This document shows, piece by piece, positions 14,816 through 23,987 of a DNA stretch of 64,000 bases. Origin of the DNA: Galdieria partita (lineage: Eukaryota > Rhodophyta > Bangiophyceae > Galdieriales > Galdieriaceae). The stretch lies in assembly GCA_025991245.1 (NCBI GenBank), contig BQMJ01000034.1, positions 160,218 through 224,217 on the forward strand, read 5' to 3'. The notes beneath the pieces were generated by a model. The model was not told the origin of the DNA, ran no database searches, and saw only the letters and a program-made list of their open reading frames with translations. How positions within the stretch are numbered: the stretch's first letter is position 1; each line of letters begins with the position of its first letter. Made by a program: the position numbers and the translations under genes.

Positions 14816-17148
14816 TTATTCTTTATAGTGTTTATGTTGATTCAAGTCAAAGGAAGGAATGGTCCAATGCATGAAGACATCGTCATCGTCTTCTTCTCTG
14901 ATCCATTGACTCGGCCAACTTTGCTTCTCTATTTCTTCAACTTGTGCTACTCCTGAATCCATTTCTTTCCAACTTCTCATACCATGACTGTCTTCAAGTG
15001 CAAGAGTCTTAATAAACCAATCACTGCTACTCTCTGAAGAAGCATACAACATGTCTTCAGGCCATTCGTAATAAAAACTACCATTCCATAATGGATTATT
15101 CGATAAAGGCTCCAAAGAAGGTGACGAATTGGAAAAGGTTTGGTCCACTTGGGTTGATTGTAAAAACGGACTCGGCCATTCTTCTCCTAAACGATAAAGT
15201 TCATCATTGGCAATTGTCCAATCTTCCTCTTTCTGAGAATAGAATTGTGCCATTTCCTCATGATGTCTTATTTCCTATTTCAATAATCATTCCAATATAT
15301 GCATATCTATATCAACAATCATTCAACTACTTACTCCTTTCTCATTATCATCTAAAGGTATACTCGAGTCCACTCTACATTCAGGTTCCGTAGTAGAAAA
15401 CATCCAAATACGTTCCTTCTCATCTGAGAATCCAATCATATTGCCTTGAATTGAAGAAGATGGTATATATCCATAAGGACCCAACATTAAATTGACTCGA
15501 TTGCGTTCACTAGGTTCTTCTGTTACTTGACTTGGATCAAAAGAATCCCCATCAATTATCTTCTTATGTCTCTGAGAAATACTATTGTTGGACATCCAAG
15601 TAAGATTATCTGTTGTTGTGATAGAAACTTGAGAATCCACATGTTCTACATTCTCTCGTTTGTAGGGATGCGTATTATGTTCATCACAAGGGCCATCTCT
15701 CGTTCGTTTTCTTTGATTGTTTTGAGTAGAAAAAGAAGACTGCGATAAACCAGGCGAGGAAGAACGCGAAGTACATTGCGTCATTCTACGCTTCCAATCA
15801 GACGAATAAGATTGATTGGACTCTTTTTGAGAGACAACTCTGTCCCAATAATTCTTATTACAGCTCTCCATCTTCTGTAGCATCTTTGTTGGGGCATTCT
15901 CTAATAAATCAACATGTCTTCCACTCTCATTGGAGGTTGTTCTCTTTCGCTTCGCCAATCTTCGTGCCAATCGTTTCTGTCTTGCTTCTTCATTAATAGT
16001 ATGATCGGGTCCAAAGTACTCTAATAAAATGCCAGCTTCTACCATCAACTCATGCAACCTGTAACTCAACTCCGAGCCTCGAGCACGGGGTAAAAAACAT
16101 AAGCGTTGCATTTCCTTTACCTTTTCGAGCTCAACCAAACTTCTTTCTAAAGGTTCAATGCAACTATAAAAGGAGTTGGTATGTTCTTCTAAAATATGAC
16201 CTGTACGAACTTCATATTGAGTAAAACGTTGATTTCCTCTATACTCTCCAATATAAAGTTGTTGCAAAAGTTGAAAACTCTTTCTTGTCGCTTCTTTGTT
16301 CTTTCTCCATGTCTTATCATAAAATAACTCGGGCAGGTTATCTTGTATCCCTAAAGGGGATTCGATACGACCTTTCGTGTCACTTCTTTTACCAGAAATA
16401 GACGGGGGCTCTTGCATACCATTCTGTTTCTGACTGACTTCAGGTAGAGTAGTTCGATAGCCAATTAGCTCAAAGCTTTGTAACAACTTATATGGTAGCT
16501 TTCCCTCAGGTGGTGCCTCATAAAGTACAAAATATCGTGTTCGTTTTCCGTCAGGAAAGAACTAGTGCGCCAAAAATTCAAAACGTTGAGCCAAGTTTGC
16601 TATTATTGTAACTTACCTTCATCCAAGACGCAGTTACTGTAGAGTTAGAAAACCAAAACAACTAACACATATTAGTGAGCAATTCATGAAAACAAGCGAA
16701 AAAACAACTAATCATCTTACCTCCAAATATTCCCAATTAGCAGTATCGAAAACAAAACGTCTACAAGTAGGAACTGCGCTGGACGGACTGTTCAGACCGT
16801 GGGTTTCACTAAAGGACTGGAATGACAACGTGTCTCAACTCCTTACTACAAATAAAGCGATATACTTACGTAGCCGAGAAGAATGGAGTCCACCATACCA
16901 ATTGGTTGTAACATAACTAGCGAGTTGGTTGAAATGATTCCTTGCGACTTTGCAAGGAAACAAGTTGCTTCATCGATAGCTGTAGCTGGGACCGCTGTTT
17001 CTTGACGACAAAGGAGCCATTCTGCAACTACTTCGTGGTGCAAAAGTCGAAGGGAAAATCCCTCCACTGTGGTTTCTGCCAACAACCTGGTGTTTGTGCA
17101 CTTGTAGTCGTCCCAAGACACCGGAGTCTTTCCGTGTTCTTCAAACAT
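14816..17148 (-). CDS. Uncharacterised protein, basic middle and acidic C-terminus
   Basis: I do not recognise the family. The model starts MFEEHGKTPVSWDDYK at 17148 and joins about six exons. A tract TCRRFVFDTANWEYLE near 16,740 is followed by exon TVTASWMK, then FFPDGKRTRYFVLYEAPPEG, then the large exon ending near 15,316. That exon is joined in frame (phase 0, GGA|GTAAGT...AATAG|GAAATAAGA) to the last exon (EEMAQFYSQKEEDW), which stops at 14816. A dense basic segment near 15,960 (RLARRLAKRKR) looks like a nuclear-localisation or nucleic-acid-binding stretch. The C-terminus is Ser/Trp-rich and acidic. The first ~150 residues look globular. Predicted nuclear role is inference only. Confidence 0.6.
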
Positions 17149-17626
17149 AAAAAAGCTTTTTGGGTTTCTTTACTTTATCGTTTGTAAATATTGCACTAGA
17201 GTTGTTTTTGTCAATGATTCACTTTTGTTGTAACCAACAATATCTCCAATCCAATCCAAACGAGTTGTTCTTTCCTATCTGGAAGTTATGTGAATGGAGT
17301 GATTGAAATCCTCCGATTGAGCCCAGAATAAGTCTTTTGGACGTCCCTTCCAGAAAGATAATAATATCTTGATGGCTTTCATAAATATCGTCCATCATCA
17401 CCAATTGCTTTCAATCCAACAGAATGAGAATGGATATATTTTTGATAGGGAAAACATATACCTAATGAAGCATTTCTCTCAATAGTTTTCTTTCTTTGAA
17501 AACATACAGTCCACTCTTTTTGTCTGGGAACCCTACTTATCCCCCCATTAGATTTACGAGGGTGCGTCAAGTGGCCCTCCAACTCAGAAGAGGATTTCCT
17601 ATCGACTATTCTTCGATAAATGCAGC
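17149..17626. other. Divergent intergenic spacer
   Basis: 478 bp between the start of the unknown gene (-) and MTO1 (+). Minus-strand frames of 61 and 111 codons occur here, but the longer one runs antisense into the MTO1 presequence and neither resembles a known protein, so I annotate no gene. No RNA gene is evident. Confidence 0.5.
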
Positions 17627-19855
17627 ATGTCGGATGGTTGTCTATTCTGTGCTTCTGCTTGGTTGACCTATCCACGAATAAGAAGTCTTGGTACTTTTCA
17701 AAGACATATTTCATATAGGATATTTACCCATGCAAATAAGAGAAAACTTCAATCCTTTCCAAGTCATCCAAAATGGCTTTGTTCAGCAAGTGACAAAGTA
17801 TTTGATGTTGTTGTAGTGGGTGCTGGTCACGCAGGTTGTGAAGCTGCTTTAGCATCTGCAAAAATGGGGGCAAGAACTTTATTGCTTGGTCTTAATTTGG
17901 ATAGAATCGCTTGGCAGCCTTGTAATCCTGCAGTGGGAGGTCCCGCAAAGTCAACTTTGGTTCGCGAAGTAGATGCTTTGGGTGGCTGGATTGGGAAACT
18001 AGCAGACAGGACTTATTTACAAAGAAGAATATTGAACAAGAGTAAAGGTCCCGCGGTATGGGCACTTCGAGCGCAAACGGATAAACGTGAATATTCAGAA
18101 AAGATGAGACAAATATTGGATGAAACAGACAATCTTGTTCTTCGTGAAGGAATGGTTACAGATATTCTAACAGGTCCCAACGGAGAAATAACTGGAGTAG
18201 AAACATATTTTGGAGGTTCTTTTCTTACCAAAGCAGTAGTTTTGACTACGGGGACTTTTCTTGGTGGAATGATTTGGGTTGGTTCCAAAAGTATGCCAGC
18301 GGGTAGAGCAGGGGAGATGGCTTCTTTTGGTTTGAACGATACTTTGAAACGATTTGGATACCAAATTGGTAGACTAAAGACAGGAACACCAGCCAGAGTA
18401 GACTCCAGAAGTGTCCAGTATGAAGCCATGGAACCACAATATTCAGATATAGAAGATCATTGGTTTAGTTTTGATGACCGTGAATGGAATCCAAGAGAAA
18501 CTGTTCCTTGTTATCTTACAAGAACAACTGCAAAAACGCATCAAATTATTCGAGACAATTTGCATAAGACTCCCAAATATGGTGGATTTATGACTTCTGT
18601 AGGTCCTCGATATTGTCCTTCTATTGAAGATAAGATTGTTCGTTTTGCGGATAAAGAGACACATCCCATATTTATTGAACCAGAAGGTCGTTCTATTCAT
18701 GAAGTTTATATACAAGTATGACATTTTGGAAGAATTAGTGAAAGAGTTCATATGATATTAGGGTTTTTCGACAGGAATGCCTGAAGATATTCAATTGGAA
18801 ATGTTACAAAGTATTCCAGGCTTGGAAAATTGTAAAATGGTTCGTCCAGCTTATTCGGTTGACTATGATTATATTCCAGCAACGCAATTGTTCAATACTT
18901 TACAATCCAAAAGGAATGAAGGTCTCTTTCTGGCTGGACAGGTAAGTAGTTGTTATGGGTTGTTATTGTTGTAGATAATCGTTTTCATAAGATATGCGGA
19001 ACGACTGGTTATGAAGAAGCTGCAGCTCAAGGAATTTTGGCTGGAATCAACGCTTCCTTATTTGTACAGAGGAAACCACTTGTTTCTTTGTCCAGGTCAA
19101 GTTCATTTATAGGTACTATGATTGATGACCTTTGCACGAAAGAACTTAGAGAACCTTATCGAGTGTTAACATCTCGTTCCGAATATCGATTGTTATTAAG
19201 AGCAGACAATGCAGATGAGCGACTTGTTCCTTTAGGAAGAGAATTGGGATTGGTAGATGACTATTGTTGGAATTTGTATCGAGAAAAGTACGATCGCATC
19301 AACAAAGAATTGCAAAGGTTATCTGAGGTTAGAGTGAAATGCAATGATTGGTTAGCACGACGGTTAGAAACGGAAGAAGATATCAAAATACTTAACTCGA
19401 CAACTTTATCGGAATTATTAAAGAAACCAGGTTTTCATTATAGTCACTTGAAACAGTATGGAGTGAGCAACGAAGAATTGGCCAATTTATTTGAAGAGGA
19501 AAGTGTGGAAACTCGAATCAAATATTCGGGATATTTGCAACGGCAAGAAGACGAGATTCGAAAACTATCCAAGTCCATGAATATGATTATTCCAGTGGAT
19601 ATCGATTATACTCGTATGACTGCAATGCGAAAAGAAGCGATTGAAAAGCTTTGTCAATTCCGTCCTAGTACTATAGGACAAGCTTCCAGATTGGGTGGAG
19701 TTAACCCAAATGACATTTCTATCTTATTGGTTTATTTAGAACGTCAGAAAATGATATCCACTAGCAAAGATTGGAATCATGAAGGGTCTTCTCATGGAGA
19801 GAAAATTCATTATCCTATTGAAGAATCATTAGCCAATAGTGGCACAGTCTTCTAG
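17627..19855 (+). CDS. MTO1: tRNA uridine-34 modification enzyme MTO1/MnmG, organellar
   Basis: FAD-binding subunit that, with MnmE/MSS1, installs the carboxymethylaminomethyl group on U34 of tRNAs in the organelle. Exons 17627-18715, 18762-18941 and 18992-19855 give 710 residues. About 55 residues rich in Arg/Ser/Tyr precede the conserved core and probably act as a targeting peptide. Motifs: [20 protein letters not shown] (FAD dinucleotide fold, residues ~61-80), [63 protein letters not shown] (restored only by using the TTAG acceptor at 18761), [31 protein letters not shown], and a helical C-terminal domain including [16 protein letters not shown]. The gene appears complete and is convergent with the Tim17-family gene. 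Confidence 0.94.
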
Positions 19856-19923
19856 GAATGCACTTGTCACTCTCTCATAAAACAAGGCTCTCTGTTTTCT
19901 CTCTCTATCGTAGATTCATTCCT

Positions 19924-20765
19924 TCATTTCTTCGGTATCGAATCGGAAAACTCGTTCCATCTACGTCTTTCTAGAGGTGTTTTGGGAGTCAAAAACATAT
20001 CTATCAAATAGGAAAATAATGCAAACGAAATACAGCCTTGTAAAGCCGCACGAAAGCCATTATTCCACGAAAAGAAAGCACCAGAACCACAAGCACCAAC
20101 CACATTGTTATATTTATCATCCTTTCCTCGCACAACTTTCGACGCCGACTGTAGACAGGCATATATAGCAGATATTGCACCCCAAGTTCGTCCACTAATA
20201 GCTGCTTCTTTCCAAGCTCCTCCAAAAGATTTGGAACTTACCCCTCCTTGAACAAGTCCAAATATGCCACCCATAAAAGCACCATTGGCAAAACTCAACG
20301 CTGTCGCAGAACAAACTTGCATCACCTTGTCTCTTAGTGACCTGAGTGAAACCCTGTCAGGAAACGCCAATTCTCAATAAGAGATACTTACAAAGGTACT
20401 GCAATGGTACTTGGAAGAATCTTTCTCGTTTCTGTAGCATGTACAAAAGGCGCCTTGGGAAAGTAGCTTTTGGAAGTCGTCACCGTGGAGATAAAAACGT
20501 GTTTATCAACAGGAAGCCTATATTGAGTAGGTTCATATATCCACTTGTCATGAGCACTTGGCAACCAATCTACAACACAAGTGTTTCTAACACCAACTCC
20601 AGAGCATTGGATAGGCTTTCTACAACAAGCATAATATTGCATGGAAGAGAGATCCGAAAAAAGAGAAAGAAAAGATTGCGATGCAATCGAATGCCAATCA
20701 GTGGTTTGTGTTGTATACTGGTCAAAAGAATAGTTATCCAAGTTTGAACCAGAAAAGCTGCTCAT
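19924..20765 (-). CDS. Tim17/Tim22/Tim23 family protein
   Basis: Two exons: N-terminal exon 20765 to about 20391, then the C-terminal exon from about 20352 to 19924, joined phase 2 (CCT TT|GTAAGT ... GACAG|G GTT). The first ~125 residues are Ser/Tyr/Cys-containing and not recognisable. The second exon carries the family fold, with small-residue membrane helices: ALSFANGAFMGGIFGLVQGG, then SGRTWGAISAIYACLQSASK, then NNVVGACGSGAFFSWNNGF and AALQGCISFALFSYLID. This resembles translocase or outer-envelope PRAT proteins. Which one (TIM22, a plastid HP20/HP30-like or other) cannot be told from sequence alone. The N-terminal 85 bp overlap the antisense short ORF at 20681. Confidence 0.78.
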
Positions 20766-21145
20766 TATTCATACCAAGTTGTGGTGTTCGATTGTCCAGT
20801 CGTGGACATCTTTTATGTTTTTTCAATACTTGTTTGGTGTCTCATAATTCTCCTCTTGAAACTGGAGACTTGAAAGTGGGATTTCGGTCCTCTTCTTCTG
20901 TAGTTTATATATCTTACAATCACGAAACGGACTGGACAAAAGTATGTAATTGTTTATATCGTTGGTCTCGTTGTTGGGATGGGTTGCAAGTCACAGAATA
21001 TTTGGACCAAGTTGCAAAGCTATGTGAGGAAGAGGGCCGAGAGGACTTGCAACTGTTATGGAGAATTGCTCGGCGTGGTTGGAAAGTTCGAAATTCAGCT
21101 GTCTGGGAACTATTGCAGGAAGCCATTCTATTGCCAGAAACTTGA
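20681..21145 (+). CDS. Short uncharacterised ORF
   Basis: An open frame of up to 154 codons. If the first ATG at 20681 is used, its first 85 bp are antisense to the Tim17-family gene. A later initiation would remove the overlap, but no other in-frame ATG precedes the conserved-looking part. The protein has a segment SCGVRLSSRGHLLCFFNTC, then a helical C-terminal half with alternating charged and hydrophobic residues (YLDQVAKLCEEEGREDL, LLWRIARRGW). The first segment faintly recalls the 'CGARFSxxGxLVxF' patch of the GATOR2 subunit WDR59, but no WD repeats or RING finger are present. It could be a fragment of such a gene or unrelated. Confidence 0.4.
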   Translation: MQSNANQWFVLYTGQKNSYPSLNQKSCSLFIPSCGVRLSSRGHLLCFFNTCLVSHNSPLETGDLKVGFRSSSSVVYISYNHETDWTKVCNCLYRWSRCWDGLQVTEYLDQVAKLCEEEGREDLQLLWRIARRGWKVRNSAVWELLQEAILLPET

Positions 21146-21234
21146 AAGTTTTGTTTGTTCAAGTCTCTTTATTCTACTACAGCGGGTTGAACAACTCCGG
21201 AGAAGAATATATTTCAAACGAGTGAGATAAACTA

Positions 21235-22635
21235 TTATCTTTGAGCCATTTGTAGTATTTCTGCCAAAGCAATGGGTCTGTTTTCCTTCCAAGATTGAGC
21301 TGCAGCTAAGGCAGCAACTACGGGTGCTCTTCCATCCTTTCCGTTTACAGGCGATGGTGTTCCTTTTCGTAACATTTCTAGAAAAGCCTGCATAATATGA
21401 ATATATGCCTTTTCATATCTATCCATGAAAAAAGAGTGTGGTCGACTTTGATGAAGACCTTGTTCATTGCTCCATATGACTTGATTAGGAGAAATATTGT
21501 TTCCTAGTAACGACCCTTTGGAACCAAAAACTTCTATTCGTTGATCATAACCATAACTACAACGACGACTATTATCGATGGTACCCATACTTCCATTTTT
21601 CATCCGTAAATGAATAATAACGGTATCCAAATCCTTCGCTTGTTTGGCTTCATCATCAAATGCATTTCCACTTACAAATACTTGTTCAATTTCACTCCCA
21701 GTTATAAATCTTGCCATATCAAAGTCATGACTAGTCATATCCAAAAATATTCCACCACTATTGGCCAAATACTCTGCTGGAGGTGGAGCAGGGTCTCTGG
21801 AATGAATATGGAACATTCGCAACTCTCCAATACAACCATCTTCCACTTGAGCTTTAATAGCCCTAAAGTTGGTGTCGAATCTTCTTTGAAATCCTATAAA
21901 CAGACGAACATTCTCCTTCTCTACTACTTGCAGGCAATCATCGATGACAGCAAGATCGTTGGAAATGGGCTTCTCACAAAAGATGTCTTTACCTGCTTTG
22001 GCAGCATATTTCAACTGCTCAGCATGAAAACGAGTAGGCGAACCAATAACAACTGCTTGGAGTTGGGGATCTTGTAACATTTCTCGATAATCACTAAACC
22101 AACGAGTCTGACATGCGTCAGCAAGTTGTCGACCCACTGATTCTACAGGATCCGCAACTCCTATCAACTTTACTCCTACTTCTTGAGAAAGTGTCTTTGC
22201 ATGTATTCTTCCTATTCTTCCACAGCCAACAACTCCAATTCCCAAACTTGATATTGTGTTGTGTGGATCAACTGGACGGGAAGAAGTAGAGTGATGAGTA
22301 GAAGAACAAACTGGATATCGGACTGCTTTCTGATTGCAACCAGAAGAGCGCTTCTCATAAAGGGTACCTTTGTAACGTGAAATAAAAATAGAATTGTTAT
22401 ATCTTAGTACACCTGGTTGAACAAACAAACATGTTTGATGACAATGCTCAATGACAACAAAGTTGCAAGCCATTCTAGGAGCAAAATCCAACAAATGTAA
22501 TGATGACAACTGACGAGAGGCCAACGGAGCAAGAATGGCAAAGTCTGGCATGTAGTCACAATTCATAGAAAAAGCTTTCTTTTTCGAAAATATTCCAAAT
22601 GAAATATAATGATATGTTTGGAAGGACTTGTGCAT
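21235..22635 (-). CDS. Gfo/Idh/MocA oxidoreductase, inositol 2-dehydrogenase-like
   Basis: Single-exon, 466-codon gene. After an N-terminal extension of ~130 residues (Cys/His/Ser-rich, no family match, possibly a targeting region or overlong start) comes the NAD(P) fold, IGVVGCGRIGRIHAKTL. Then DPQLQAVVIGSPTRFHAE, the signature GKDIFCEKPISNDL (EKP lysine, catalytic in this family), FIGFQRRFDTNFRA, and GGIFLDMTSHDFDMARF (DxxxHD: catalytic Asp/His). This order is typical of bacterial IolG myo-inositol 2-dehydrogenases. Substrate is inferred only; related enzymes act on other polyols and sugars. The lack of introns beside intron-rich neighbours and the bacterial-type sequence fit acquisition by transfer, unproven here. 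Confidence 0.85.
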   Translation of the reverse strand: MHKSFQTYHYISFGIFSKKKAFSMNCDYMPDFAILAPLASRQLSSLHLLDFAPRMACNFVVIEHCHQTCLFVQPGVLRYNNSIFISRYKGTLYEKRSSGCNQKAVRYPVCSSTHHSTSSRPVDPHNTISSLGIGVVGCGRIGRIHAKTLSQEVGVKLIGVADPVESVGRQLADACQTRWFSDYREMLQDPQLQAVVIGSPTRFHAEQLKYAAKAGKDIFCEKPISNDLAVIDDCLQVVEKENVRLFIGFQRRFDTNFRAIKAQVEDGCIGELRMFHIHSRDPAPPPAEYLANSGGIFLDMTSHDFDMARFITGSEIEQVFVSGNAFDDEAKQAKDLDTVIIHLRMKNGSMGTIDNSRRCSYGYDQRIEVFGSKGSLLGNNISPNQVIWSNEQGLHQSRPHSFFMDRYEKAYIHIMQAFLEMLRKGTPSPVNGKDGRAPVVAALAAAQSWKENRPIALAEILQMAQR

Positions 22636-22821
22636 ATATCATTTTTCATTTGAATTCAGAGCCAAGTACTTTCTCAAAATTCTAAAATCTTGCATCTATA
22701 GATATATCAACAAAAGTCTTGCAAACTAGTCTTCATCAACAGCCAATAGAAAAAACCAACAAAACATACAATAACAATTGGATAATTAGAAAATGGCGCG
22801 ATTCTCGTGATTTTGAAAAAA

Positions 22822-23804
22822 ATGCCAATTGCTGCGAAACATGTTTCTCCTTCTCCAGCTTTACGAAAACTTTGTGAGACCAACGACGAAAACGAACTAA
22901 CCGAACAAGTCAAGCAAGAAGTTATTCAAGAGTTGGTAGATACTTGGGAATTCGGTAGGGCCGTGAATGTCAACTACACTTTGGATAAAGGTAAGGAGAG
23001 AATGGGTATATTTGGATACATTGAAAACTGACTTGCAACTTTCTAGCTGCCGTAGCTGGTGCTGCTGGTAAGTTTATCACTCATAAGGAATATTTTACAG
23101 CATATTGACAAAATCTTAGTAAACGAAAAGGCAGTCGTAGAGTATCTTCAAGCGCGTGCACAATCTTTATGTGATATGGGTTTATTGGATGAACAAGGTA
23201 TGCACGCGATACTACAAGGAAGATTACAAAAGAGAGACAGCGCTTATGAGGTACGAATAACATTATTCATTTATTGTAAATGTTGAGTTGTCGTTTGAAA
23301 AAGGACATTGAAAATGCAGTCAATGCTCATTGGCCTCCCAGGAAAAGAAAATCGTCAAACCAACAAACGGAAGCAACTACAGATGACTTGCAACAACTAT
23401 CCATGGATGATATAACTAATAAGATAACTCCTTCAAAATCCCATAGGGATAGACGAGCTACCATTATGGCATTAGGAGATGCCTTTACACAAGCATATGA
23501 CAATATCATTTACCATGGAAAGCAATCCAAGCTATCGAAACCTCTCGATAACCGTTTGGCTTTCATACAGTCAAAAGCAAAAGAGACTCCTTCAACAACT
23601 CAACATTGCAATATGAAGAATACAAGTTGTTGTAACGATATCATGGATCAATCCAGTTATTCTCATATGAACCACTCAAATCCTGATCATTCAAACCTAA
23701 GTTATCGAGATGCATCATATTCATCCTTTAAGACGCCGACAAAAAGTACAAAACCTCCACGTAGCAGTGTCACTGAAAACCGCCAGTGTTGCGTTTTGCA
23801 GTAA
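22822..23804 (+). CDS. Uncharacterised protein with C-terminal CaaX box (CVLQ)
   Basis: Four exons in my model: 22822-22990, a 21-nt micro-exon 23047-23067, one starting at 23120, and the last from about 23333. The N-terminus is helical and acidic (EQVKQEVIQELVDTWEFGRA). Then come LQARAQSLCDMGLLDEQGMH, RKRKSSNQQ, a block MALGDAFTQAYDNIIYHGK, and a Ser/Asn/His-rich tail. The protein ends QCCVLQ, a CaaX motif whose final Gln favours farnesylation. The micro-exon is a multiple of three and its removal keeps the frame (G|TA), so it may be alternatively spliced or part of one longer intron. No known family recognised. The CaaX end would make it a client of the ICMT encoded 8 kb upstream. Confidence 0.65.
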
Positions 23805-23987
23805 AGGGTACAAGGAATATAGAGATCACTTAGTTATCATAAGGGATTGTTGAATACTACTAATAGGATACTAGTAAAGTCTGTACTATATTCAAAAAGA
23901 GCGTACTAGTCAAGAGTAGCAATTTGAATCAATTCTTGTGCATATTTATATTAGGGTTGTACAAGGAAACAATGGAATGAATTCATT

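Noticed and set aside
17219-17714. Minus-strand frames of 61 and 111 codons upstream of MTO1
   Set aside because: The longer overlaps the MTO1 presequence in antisense. Neither resembles a protein, and no convincing splice joins them.
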